Shown: positions 1 through 4,785 of the stretch, piece by piece
Layout of the letters: every line of letters starts with the position of its first letter
How positions within the stretch are numbered: position 1 is the stretch's first letter
DNA from: Comamonadaceae bacterium
Lineage (GTDB): Bacteria; Pseudomonadota; Gammaproteobacteria; Burkholderiales; Burkholderiaceae_C
Length of the DNA stretch: 5,547 nucleotides
Direction of reading: 5' to 3'
Assembly (NCBI GenBank): GCA_947463845.1
Contig: CANHUM010000121.1
Coordinates: forward strand, 1-5,547
Program-made: the position numbers and the translations under genes
Notes under the pieces: model-generated
Databases searched by the model: none
Seen by the model: only the letters and a program-made list of their open reading frames with translations
What the model was told of the DNA's origin: nothing

Positions 1-89
1 GCTTCTTGCACCTGGCGCTCGTCGTCGGTCAGTTGCGCGCTGAGGTTGAAGGGGTCTTCCCAGCTGAAGGTGTTTTTGGTGGTGGCCAT
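1..89 (-). CDS. gcdH: Probable glutaryl-CoA dehydrogenase (acyl-CoA dehydrogenase family), N-terminal 29 codons only
   Basis: Only the first 29 codons and part of the next are inside the window; the gene continues past the left edge. The readable peptide begins MATTKNTFSWEDPFNLSAQL and continues TDDERQVQE. The pattern 'F-x-W-x-D-P-(8 residues)-L-T-x-D-E-R' is what I recall from the N-terminus of bacterial glutaryl-CoA dehydrogenases. That FAD enzyme oxidatively decarboxylates glutaryl-CoA to crotonyl-CoA in lysine, tryptophan and benzoate-type catabolism. The start is supported by GGAGA (complement of 98-102), 8 nt before the ATG. A LysR-type regulator is divergent, an arrangement known for gcdH in other proteobacteria. 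The catalytic base and the FAD-binding regions are outside the window, so another acyl-CoA dehydrogenase cannot be excluded. Confidence 0.75.
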   Translation of the reverse strand, partial: MATTKNTFSWEDPFNLSAQLTDDERQVQE

Positions 90-188
90 GGTGGGTGTCT
101 CCGTGAAAAATCTTAAAGCCAATTGTCAGGCTGAGATAAATAGTTGTCTAATATTGATTGCCTATTCATCAATACATAATTTTAATTC
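90..188. promoter_or_regulatory. Divergent promoter region between gcdH and the LysR-type regulator gene
   Basis: This 99-bp gap is clearly more AT-rich than the flanking genes. On the minus strand, TAGACA (complement of 145-150) and GACAAT (complement of 122-127) lie 17 bp apart. They match the sigma70 -35 and -10 consensus at 5/6 and 4/6, and would start gcdH transcription near 115, leaving a leader of about 26 nt that includes the GGAGA ribosome site. On the plus strand, CATAAT (175-180) is a possible -10 for the regulator, with a poor TTGATT -35 (154-159, spacing 15). A perfect inverted repeat (152-174) lies just upstream of the gcdH -35 and overlaps the regulator's putative promoter. The promoter assignments come from consensus matching by eye. 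Confidence 0.5.
152..174. promoter_or_regulatory. 7-bp perfect inverted repeat, candidate LysR-type operator
   Basis: The arms TATTGAT (152-158) and ATCAATA (168-174) are perfect complements around a 9-bp spacer. The centre, 163, lies about 48 bp upstream of the inferred gcdH start point. LysR-type regulators usually occupy sites around -50 to -75 and activate from there. The same site would cover the regulator's own promoter, which fits the autorepression typical of the family. The repeat is not the textbook T-N11-A form centred on the dyad: the symmetric bases at 157 and 169 are A and T. Assignment to this regulator therefore rests on position and symmetry. Confidence 0.45.
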
Positions 189-1076
189 ATGGAATTCCGT
201 CACCTGCGCTATTTCCTCATGTTGGCCGAAGAGCTGCACTTTGGCCGCGCAGCGCAGCGCTTGTCCATTTCGCAGCCGCCGCTCAGCCTGAACATCCAGC
301 AGCTGGAGGCCTCGGTGGGGGCGCAGCTGTTCACCCGAAACAGCCGGGGCGTGCAGCTGACGGCCGCGGGCCAGGCCTTTGTGCCGGCCGCCCGGGCCTT
401 GCTGGCGCAGGCCACTGCGGCTGCGCGTGAGGCGCGCGATGTGGCAGAGGGCCAATCGGGCCAGCTGCACATCGGCTTTGCGGGCACCATGCTGTATTGC
501 GGACTGCCGCAAATCCTCAGCCGCTTTCAGGCCAGCCACCCGCGTTTGCGCCTGGTGCTGCGGGAACTCAGTTCGACCGAGCAGCTGTCCGAGTTGCTGC
601 GCGACCGACTGGATGTGGGCTTTGTCCACACGCCTCGGGTGCCGCCGGGTTTTGAACAGATCCTGGTGGCCAGTCAGCCGCTGGTGGCTTGCCTGCCCGC
701 CAGTCACCATTTGGCTGGGGCGGTCAGCTTGGGCCTGAATGAGTTGGTGGGGCAAGACCTGGTGGTGGTGTCCCGCACGGTGTCTCCCGATTACCACGAG
801 CGCATTGTCACGCTGTGCGAGCAGGCCGGCTGGATGCCGCAGGTGGTGCACGAGTTGCGCCATTGGCTGAGCGTGGTGTCATTGGTCTCGCAAGGCTTGG
901 GCGTCGCGCTGGTGCCGCAGGCCCTGCAGCAGTCGGCGCTGGCGGGTGCCATGTTCGTGCCCTTGCGCGAAGTGGAGACGCGTTACGACACCCGTTGCCT
1001 GTGGCGCATGGACCGAGACCAGACGGCGCTGGGGGACTTTGTGCAAGCGGTGCAGGCGGGGCTTGTGGGCGACTGA
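189..1076 (+). CDS. LysR-type transcriptional regulator, probable regulator of the divergent gcdH
   Basis: This 295-residue protein has the standard LysR-type length. Residues 2-60 form the winged helix-turn-helix, opening MEFRHLRYFLMLAEELHFGR. The recognition-helix region AAQRLSISQPPLS lies at 21-33, followed by the family signature LFTRNSRGVQLTAAG at 47-61. A linker helix (about 62-90) precedes the periplasmic-binding-protein-like effector domain, which begins near GQLHIGF (91-97). The first 60 residues resemble regulators of aromatic and acyl-CoA catabolism. Its position divergent from gcdH suggests it senses glutarate, glutaryl-CoA or a related acid, but the ligand cannot be read from the sequence. 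The start at 189 is fixed by the conserved N-terminus although no Shine-Dalgarno sequence precedes it. A -10-like CATAAT ends 8 nt before the ATG, so the mRNA may be leaderless. Confidence 0.95.
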   Translation: MEFRHLRYFLMLAEELHFGRAAQRLSISQPPLSLNIQQLEASVGAQLFTRNSRGVQLTAAGQAFVPAARALLAQATAAAREARDVAEGQSGQLHIGFAGTMLYCGLPQILSRFQASHPRLRLVLRELSSTEQLSELLRDRLDVGFVHTPRVPPGFEQILVASQPLVACLPASHHLAGAVSLGLNELVGQDLVVVSRTVSPDYHERIVTLCEQAGWMPQVVHELRHWLSVVSLVSQGLGVALVPQALQQSALAGAMFVPLREVETRYDTRCLWRMDRDQTALGDFVQAVQAGLVGD

Positions 1077-1119
1077 TAATTCCAAAGGATCTTGAATTCG
1101 AAATGCAAAAGGAACAGAC

Positions 1120-1653
1120 ATGACAGAAACCCTGGTGTTGGGCGGAGGCTGCTTTTGGTGCACCGAAGCGGTGTATGTCAAGGTGCGCGGCGTGACCGAT
1201 GTGGAGTCGGGCTACTGCAACGGGCAGAGCGTGGCCCCCACTTACGAAGAAGTCTGCACCGGTCGCACTGGGCACAACGAGGTGGTCAAACTCGAATACG
1301 ACCCGGCCACGATCAGCACCCGGGAGTTGCTGGAAATTTTCTTCGTTATCCACGACCCCACCACCTTGAATCGCCAGGGCAACGACGTGGGCACGCAGTA
1401 CCGCAGCGGCATTTACTTCACCACGCCCGAACAAGCCGAGGTGGCGCAGGCGCTCATCGGTGAGCTGACCGCGACCCAGGCCTTTGGCCAGCGCATCGTG
1501 ACCGAAGTCTTGCCACTGGCCAACTACAGCGCAGCCGAGGATTACCATCAGGACTTTTTTGAGCGCAACCCTTACCAGGGCTATTGCATGGCGGTGGCCG
1601 CTCCGAAAGTGGTCAAGTTCAAGAAAACATTCACCCGGCTGGTGCGCGACTGA
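1120..1653 (+). CDS. msrA: Peptide-methionine (S)-S-oxide reductase MsrA
   Basis: MsrA reduces the S-epimer of methionine sulfoxide in proteins and free methionine, with electrons normally from thioredoxin. The 177-residue length fits a single-domain MsrA. The active-site motif GGGCFWCTE spans 8-16, with C11 as the catalytic cysteine. GHNEVVKLEYDP (51-62) is the family's GH-x-E-V-V element. HDPTTLNRQGNDVGTQYRS (79-97) is the family signature, and EDYHQDFFERNP (140-151) is followed by YQGYC, where C156 is the likely resolving cysteine. A strong ribosome site, AAAAGGA (1107-1113), precedes the ATG by 6 nt. No signal peptide is visible, so it should be cytoplasmic. It starts 43 nt after the LysR-type gene and 39 nt before a small exported protein gene, so co-transcription is possible. 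No MsrB domain is fused. Confidence 0.97.
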   Translation: MTETLVLGGGCFWCTEAVYVKVRGVTDVESGYCNGQSVAPTYEEVCTGRTGHNEVVKLEYDPATISTRELLEIFFVIHDPTTLNRQGNDVGTQYRSGIYFTTPEQAEVAQALIGELTATQAFGQRIVTEVLPLANYSAAEDYHQDFFERNPYQGYCMAVAAPKVVKFKKTFTRLVRD

Positions 1654-1692
1654 TTCATCCTTTCATCCACTTGACCAACACCCAAGAAAACC

Positions 1693-1932
1693 ATGAACCG
1701 GATTGCTTTTTTCATTGTTGCCATGTCCTTGTCCTGGAGTGCTGTCGCCCAGCACACCAAGAAGGAAGTCGAGCAAGACATCGCCCGTCACCGCGCCATG
1801 GCAGAAGCGCACGAGGCAGCGGCCAAATGCCTGGAGTCGGGCAAAAAACCGGACCAGTGCATCAAGGCACTGCAAACCGCCTGCCGGGGCTTGGCTTTGG
1901 GCAAGTACTGTGGGATGAAGCACGTGCATTGA
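1693..1932 (+). CDS. Small exported four-cysteine protein, function unknown
   Basis: I do not recognise a characterised family. The 79-residue product has a clear Sec signal peptide: an N-terminal MNR, a hydrophobic core at 4-15, and a type I cleavage site SAVA/QH between residues 19 and 20. This gives a mature protein of about 60 residues. The mature part is charged and probably helical (KKEVEQDIARHRAMAEAHEAA, 23-43). It has four cysteines, C46, C56, C64 and C73, spaced C-x9-C-x7-C-x8-C, and ends GMKHVH. In the oxidising periplasm these could form two disulfides joining helices; histidines at 21, 33, 40, 77 and 79 leave metal binding possible. The ribosome site is weak (AAGAAA). Codon use, the signal peptide and the fit between msrA and the transporter gene support a real gene. 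Its place after msrA hints at oxidative-stress or metal biology, but that is inference. Confidence 0.77.
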   Translation: MNRIAFFIVAMSLSWSAVAQHTKKEVEQDIARHRAMAEAHEAAAKCLESGKKPDQCIKALQTACRGLALGKYCGMKHVH

Positions 1933-1990
1933 AACGGGCCCCATGTGCCCGACGTGACCTCTGCGAGCCTGGTGCTGGCTGCCCCCGCAT

Positions 1991-2959
1991 ATGATCGCCG
2001 TCATGAGTTTTGACCACCCTGTTTTGTCCTCCCTGTTGCCCGTGGTCTTGTTGATCGGCGTGGGTTTTTTGGCCGGGCGTGCCCGGCTGATGCGGCCGGA
2101 ATCGGTGCGGGATTTGTCCAATCTGGTGTTTCTGGTCCTGACGCAGGCGCTGCTGTTTCGCACCATGAGTTCGGTCCACCTGGAGCGCTTGGACATGCGC
2201 CCGGTGTTTCACTATTTTTGTGTGGCAGCCTTGCTCTTTTTTGCGATGTGCGCGGTCTATGGTCGCGACTCACGCGCTTCGGTGCTGGCGCTGGCAGGCA
2301 TTTTCAGCAACACCTTGATGATCGGTGTGCCCTTGATTGGTTTGGCCTACGGCCAGGCGGGACAGGTTTTGTTGTTCACCCTGATTTCCTTGCATGCGCT
2401 GGTGCTGCTGACCATGGCCACAGTGGTGCTGGAGTTGCAAATGGCCCGCGAACAGGCCCAGGCCACGGGGCGGTCCGGCAAACTGTGGCGCACCTTGGGC
2501 CAGGCGATTCGCAGTGCCTTGCTGCACCCGGTGCCTTTGCCCATTTTGGTGGGCCTGCTGTATGCGCAAACTGGCTGGGGTCTGCACCCGGTGGTGGACA
2601 AGCCCCTGCAGCTTCTGGGCAGCGCCTTTGGTCCGATTGCCCTGGTGCTGGTGGGCATCACCTTGTCCCAAACTCCCATGGGTAAGAACCTCGCATCCGC
2701 CGTGCGACTGTCTTTGGTCAAAACCGTGCTGCACCCTCTGTTGATGCTGGCCCTAGGGTGGGCTTTGGGTTTGCGTGGGATGGCCTTGTCCGTGATGGTG
2801 GTGGCGGCGGCCTTGCCGATTGGGGCGAATGTGTTTTTGTTTTCGCAGCGTTACCGCAAAGAAGAGGAGACAGTCACTGCGGCGGTGGCGGTCTCCACCT
2901 TGCTGTCCATGGTCGGTATTTCGTTGGCCATGGCCTTGCTGCCCTGGTTGCCCACCTGA
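1991..2959 (+). CDS. AEC-family (auxin efflux carrier-like) permease
   Basis: This 322-residue integral membrane protein of the bile/arsenite/riboflavin-transporter-related AEC family has about ten hydrophobic segments (near 12-29, 44-57, 74-90, 98-119, 125-148, 175-192, 208-225, 240-260, 263-285 and 295-318). The two halves each carry a broken-helix motif typical of the family. These are GIFSNTLMIGVPLIGLAYG (103-121) and AAALPIGANVFLFSQRY (272-288), the latter followed by the small-residue-rich AVAVSTLLSMVGIS. A charged cytoplasmic loop (about 150-172) separates the halves. Bacterial relatives export or import small carboxylates such as malate or malonate; the substrate here is unknown. ATG codons at 1991 and 2003 are both possible and neither has a Shine-Dalgarno sequence. 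TATGAT (1990-1995) ends 7 nt before the second ATG, which would suit a leaderless mRNA starting there and giving 318 residues. Confidence 0.92.
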   Translation: MIAVMSFDHPVLSSLLPVVLLIGVGFLAGRARLMRPESVRDLSNLVFLVLTQALLFRTMSSVHLERLDMRPVFHYFCVAALLFFAMCAVYGRDSRASVLALAGIFSNTLMIGVPLIGLAYGQAGQVLLFTLISLHALVLLTMATVVLELQMAREQAQATGRSGKLWRTLGQAIRSALLHPVPLPILVGLLYAQTGWGLHPVVDKPLQLLGSAFGPIALVLVGITLSQTPMGKNLASAVRLSLVKTVLHPLLMLALGWALGLRGMALSVMVVAAALPIGANVFLFSQRYRKEEETVTAAVAVSTLLSMVGISLAMALLPWLPT

Positions 2960-2995
2960 TGTGGGGGCCACTCTCGAGGCTGTGCCAGGCTTGAG
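2951..2995. terminator. Two small hairpins between convergent genes, possible weak bidirectional terminator
   Basis: CCCAC (2951-2955) and GTGGG (2961-2965) form a perfect 5-bp stem around the transporter stop codon. CTCGAGGCT (2973-2981) and AGGCTTGAG (2987-2995) form a 9-bp stem with one G-U pair and one mismatch around a 5-nt loop. The second hairpin ends 6 bp before the pdxH stop. Neither is followed by a T-run on either strand, so they are not classic rho-independent terminators. Their place between converging genes is the main argument. Confidence 0.3.
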
Positions 2996-3000
2996 CCGAC

Positions 3001-3633
3001 TCAGGGCGCCAGGCGCTCGCGCACCCAGCCACTGCCTTGTGGCATGTAACGCAAACGGTCATGCAGACGGCTTTTGCGGCCTTGCCAGAACTGCCATTCG
3101 TCGGGCACCAGACGGTAGCCTCCCCAATGTGGGGGCCGTGGCGGGTTGAGCATGAACTGTGCGGCGTACTTGGCGGCATTGGTCACCAGCACACTGCGCC
3201 CCTCGATCACCTGGCTTTGTGGTGAGGCCCAAGCGCCGATGCGCGAGTCCAGCGGACGGCTGTGGAAGTAGGCATCGCTTTCTTCGTCGCTGACTTTTTC
3301 GACCCGACCTTCGATGCGCACCACGCGTTCGAGCTCGACCCAGTGAAATTGCAACGCGGCAAAAGGATTGCCTGCCAGATCATGGCCTTTTCGGCTGTCG
3401 TAGTTGGTGTACCAGACGATGCCGCGGGCGTCGTAGCCCTTGATCAGCACCACGCGGGTGCTGGGGCGCAGGTTGCCGGCCACGGTGGCCAGCGTCATGG
3501 CGTTGGGCTCGGGCACTTCGGCGGCGATGGCCTCTTGCAACCATTGCGCAAATTGTTGCAAGGGGTCTGCGTGGGAGGCGTTTTCATTGAGCTCGGCTTT
3601 TTCGTAGCTCTTGCGCAGGTCAGCAATGTTCAT
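3001..3633 (-). CDS. pdxH: Pyridoxamine/pyridoxine 5'-phosphate oxidase
   Basis: PdxH is an FMN enzyme that oxidises pyridoxamine or pyridoxine 5'-phosphate to pyridoxal 5'-phosphate in vitamin B6 synthesis and salvage. From the ATG at 3633 it has 210 residues, close to the usual length. FMN-site elements are RVVLIK (60-65), YTNYDSRKG (75-83) and Q95. Substrate-site residues known from the E. coli enzyme have matching positions here: K65, Y122, R126, S130, R189 and H191. Other family blocks are [13 protein letters not shown] (125-137), [11 protein letters not shown] (167-177) and the invariant C-terminal RLAP. The reading frame extends to a GTG at 3654, but [11 protein letters not shown] is the normal N-terminus. 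No Shine-Dalgarno sequence is visible, and TATACT ends 7 nt before the ATG. The chaC gene lies 75 nt upstream on the same strand; pdxH could be its second gene or use its own promoter. Confidence 0.97.
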   Translation of the reverse strand: MNIADLRKSYEKAELNENASHADPLQQFAQWLQEAIAAEVPEPNAMTLATVAGNLRPSTRVVLIKGYDARGIVWYTNYDSRKGHDLAGNPFAALQFHWVELERVVRIEGRVEKVSDEESDAYFHSRPLDSRIGAWASPQSQVIEGRSVLVTNAAKYAAQFMLNPPRPPHWGGYRLVPDEWQFWQGRKSRLHDRLRYMPQGSGWVRERLAP

Positions 3634-3652
3634 GCGACAAGTATAGGCAAGC
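3634..3652 (-). promoter_or_regulatory. Possible pdxH -10 element, giving a leaderless mRNA
   Basis: Reading the minus strand, TATACT (complement of 3641-3646) matches TATAAT at 5/6 and is followed by 7 nt and then the pdxH ATG. Initiation about 7 nt after a -10 would place the 5' end at the start codon itself. No good -35 is visible 16-18 bp upstream, so the promoter is weak or the match is chance. Confidence 0.27.
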
Positions 3653-3708
3653 ACAGACGGAGTCGGACTTCATGACCCAGGTAGGCTTGAGCAGGGCAGG
3701 GCTGTGCT

Positions 3709-4323
3709 TCAGTCAGCGTGTCGCAGCAAAGCGGCCAGAGCCCGGTCTTCGATGCCGTGGGCCAGCAAGCTGTCGTAAGTCTGGCGGGCATAGTCCAGCG
3801 TGGTGCCAAATCGCCCACAGGCCTGCTGGAAAATCTGCCGGTATCTTTCCGGCGGCAAGGGCCCTGTGAAGCTGGGGCTGTTGCGCGGCAGGGTAAAGGC
3901 CAGGGCCTGCACGGGACCATGCGGTGTGTTGCACGGCAACCAGGTAGGCGTGTAGACGTCCATCGGCATTTCTCTGGCCCAAAGCCGCACCAGCACGGCG
4001 TCGGCTTGTTCCTTGGCGACCCGATAGGCCACGCCTTGGCAGCTGCCACCGGGCAGCAAGGCAAACACCAGGCCTGGGCATTCGGGGCTGCCCCGGTTCA
4101 GGCGACTCCACATTTTCAGGGCGCGGTGCCAGCCCCAGACGCGGCTGATGTGCTGCTCCTGCGCCTCGAACTCGGGTCGCCACAAGAGCGAGGCATAGCC
4201 AAACACCCACAAATCCCGGCCCGCCGTTTGTGCCCGAAATTGCTCCAGCAAACGACCCTGACCTGCCGTGGCGTGGCCATGGAGCAGGGTCGTGCCCAGC
4301 GTGTCGGCAGGTGTGTCGGTCAT
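3709..4323 (-). CDS. ChaC-type gamma-glutamylcyclotransferase
   Basis: This 204-residue protein of the ChaC-like family probably cleaves a gamma-glutamyl peptide, chiefly glutathione, to 5-oxoproline and a Cys-Gly type product in the cytoplasm. The substrate-loop motif is WVFGYASLLWRPEF (39-52), where most family members have YGSL, so Gly is replaced by Ala. GWHRALKMWSRLNRGSPECP (64-83) and GLVFALLPGGSCQGVAYRV (84-102) are further family blocks. LWAREMPMDVY (114-124) includes E118, aligned by eye with the catalytic glutamate of the superfamily. ATG at 4323 is chosen; a TTG two codons upstream (4329) is also in frame, and neither has a clear Shine-Dalgarno sequence. The gene is divergent from the small membrane protein gene (51-bp gap) and lies upstream of pdxH. 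It carries the ChaC name only by family; the proposed link of E. coli chaC to cation transport is not supported here. Confidence 0.92.
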   Translation of the reverse strand: MTDTPADTLGTTLLHGHATAGQGRLLEQFRAQTAGRDLWVFGYASLLWRPEFEAQEQHISRVWGWHRALKMWSRLNRGSPECPGLVFALLPGGSCQGVAYRVAKEQADAVLVRLWAREMPMDVYTPTWLPCNTPHGPVQALAFTLPRNSPSFTGPLPPERYRQIFQQACGRFGTTLDYARQTYDSLLAHGIEDRALAALLRHAD

Positions 4324-4374
4324 GTGCAATTGGGCCCCATTACAATCTGCCCACTATTTTCGGAGATAACGACT
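4324..4374. promoter_or_regulatory. Divergent intergenic region with overlapping -10-like elements
   Basis: The octamer ATTACAAT (4339-4346) contains TACAAT on the plus strand (4341-4346) and TGTAAT on the minus strand (complement of 4339-4344). Each is a 5/6 match to TATAAT. They could serve the small membrane protein gene and chaC respectively, which would make the two promoters compete. I find no convincing -35 for either. CGGAGATAAC (4361-4370) supplies GGAG 9 nt before the plus-strand ATG at 4375. Confidence 0.35.
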
Positions 4375-4617
4375 ATGTCGACCCCTCAAGATGACAATCA
4401 ACCCGTGGTTTGGGCTGTTTTGGTGGCCGTGATCGTGCTGGCCATTGGTTTGGCTGTTGGTTTTGGCATAGCCAAGAGCAAAAAGGCAGCCCCTGCTGTG
4501 GCCCCCTCGGCGACAGCCCCTGCCGCCGAGGCCCCATCGCCTGCAGCTGACGCGCCTGCCCAGGCTGCCACGACACCGGCCGCTGCGCCAGCGGCTGATG
4601 CGCCAGCCAAAAAGTGA
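4375..4617 (+). CDS. Small single-pass membrane protein with Ala/Pro-rich tail, function unknown
   Basis: This 80-residue protein is not one I can assign to a named family. An acidic/polar N-terminus (MSTPQDDNQP) precedes one transmembrane segment (11-33, VVWAVLVAVIVLAIGLAVGF and onward), which contains glycines in small-xxx-small spacing. Basic residues KSKK (34-37) follow. By the positive-inside rule the tail would be cytoplasmic and the short N-terminus periplasmic, though the segment could also act as an uncleaved signal anchor. The remaining 43 residues are almost only Ala and Pro with scattered acidic, Ser, Thr and Gln residues, and end in KK. The heptapeptide PAADAPA occurs twice (56-62 and 72-78). 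The frame is open far upstream, opposite chaC, but the ATG at 4375 is the right start: it has GGAG 9 nt before it and follows the intergenic promoter region. A strong terminator follows, so it is probably monocistronic. Confidence 0.8.
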   Translation: MSTPQDDNQPVVWAVLVAVIVLAIGLAVGFGIAKSKKAAPAVAPSATAPAAEAPSPAADAPAQAATTPAAAPAADAPAKK

Positions 4618-4636
4618 TTCGACCCATGTCGTTCAC

Positions 4637-4660
4637 GAGCCCGCTTCGGCGGGTTTTTTT
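4637..4660 (+). terminator. Rho-independent terminator of the small membrane protein gene
   Basis: CCCGC (4640-4644) and GCGGG (4649-4653) form a perfect stem closed by the very stable TTCG tetraloop. The stem can extend outward by G-T, A-T and G-T pairs to 4637/4656. Seven T residues (4654-4660) follow at once. The stop codon is 20 nt upstream. This separates the small gene from edd, so edd must have its own promoter in 4661-4785. Confidence 0.93.
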
Positions 4661-4748
4661 GTGCCAGTTCAGGGGTGGCCGGCGACTTGTACCCGGTCTG
4701 TAACTGCTCCCACAAGCCAAAGCATCGGAACACGGTTACCATTCGTCA

Positions 4749-4763
4749 TGTAATTTAGTTACC
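4749..4763 (+). promoter_or_regulatory. Candidate HexR operator upstream of edd
   Basis: TGTAATTTAGTTACC matches the known proteobacterial HexR pseudopalindrome (TGTAAT, three A/T bases, ATTACA) at all but two positions: G for A at 4758 and C for A at 4763. The inner arms GTAA (4750-4753) and TTAC (4759-4762) are perfectly symmetric. HexR represses edd and other central carbon genes in many Gammaproteobacteria and is released by 2-keto-3-deoxy-6-phosphogluconate, the product of Edd. The site sits 22 bp before the edd ATG. hexR itself is not in the window, so binding is inferred. Confidence 0.6.
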
Positions 4764-4779
4764 ACGCCGACCCCGGCGT
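4764..4779 (+). repeat. Inverted repeat (6-bp stem, 4-nt loop) just before the edd start
   Basis: ACGCCG (4764-4769) and CGGCGT (4774-4779) pair perfectly around ACCC, ending 6 nt before the edd ATG. In the mRNA this GC-rich hairpin would occupy the place where a Shine-Dalgarno sequence would be. It may limit translation, or it may be chance in GC-rich DNA. Confidence 0.35.
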
Positions 4780-4785
4780 TGCGCC

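Larger units (their letters stand above)
4661..4785 (+). promoter_or_regulatory. edd upstream regulatory region
   Basis: This 125-bp gap lies between a terminator and edd and so should contain the edd promoter. GTAAC-type half-sites occur four times: GTAAC at 4700-4704, GTTAC at 4735-4739, GTAAT at 4750-4754 and GTTAC at 4758-4762. The last two form a HexR-like palindrome. GTTACCA is repeated directly at 4735-4741 and 4758-4764, 23 bp apart. I cannot pick a -35/-10 pair with confidence; a -10 overlapping the palindrome, such as TGTAAT at 4749-4754, is the most plausible. No Shine-Dalgarno sequence precedes the edd ATG. Confidence 0.5.

Noticed and set aside
162..863. Minus-strand open frame of 233 codons opposite the LysR-type gene.
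   Set aside because: It is a shadow of a well-conserved LysR-type coding sequence in GC-rich DNA, with Gln/His/Arg-rich composition and no domain.
808..1548. Minus-strand open frame of 246 codons spanning the end of the LysR-type gene and most of msrA.
   Set aside because: It is antisense to two confident genes, crosses their intergenic gap, and has a low-complexity Ala/Pro-rich end with no recognisable motif.
1654..1668. Tandem TTCATCC repeats (1654-1660 and 1662-1668) after msrA.
   Set aside because: Two 7-mers beside a stop codon with no promoter or terminator context; too short to interpret.
1935..1952. Short inverted repeat (CGGGC/GCCCG) after the four-cysteine protein gene, considered as a terminator.
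   Set aside because: Stem of only 5 bp with a 7-nt loop and no T-run; expected by chance in GC-rich DNA.
1663..2196. Minus-strand open frame of 177 codons opposite the four-cysteine protein and the transporter start.
   Set aside because: No domain or plausible start signal; the plus strand carries a signal peptide followed by a transporter gene.
3682..3708. Purine/pyrimidine-rich stretch between chaC and pdxH, considered as a terminator or attenuator.
   Set aside because: Only 4-bp arms (AGCA/TGCT) can be paired and no T-run follows on the minus strand.
3718..4617. Long plus-strand open frame of 299 codons opposite chaC, in frame with the small membrane protein.
   Set aside because: The first two thirds are antisense to a clear ChaC gene and show no recognisable domain. 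The real start is the ATG at 4375 with a GGAG ribosome site.
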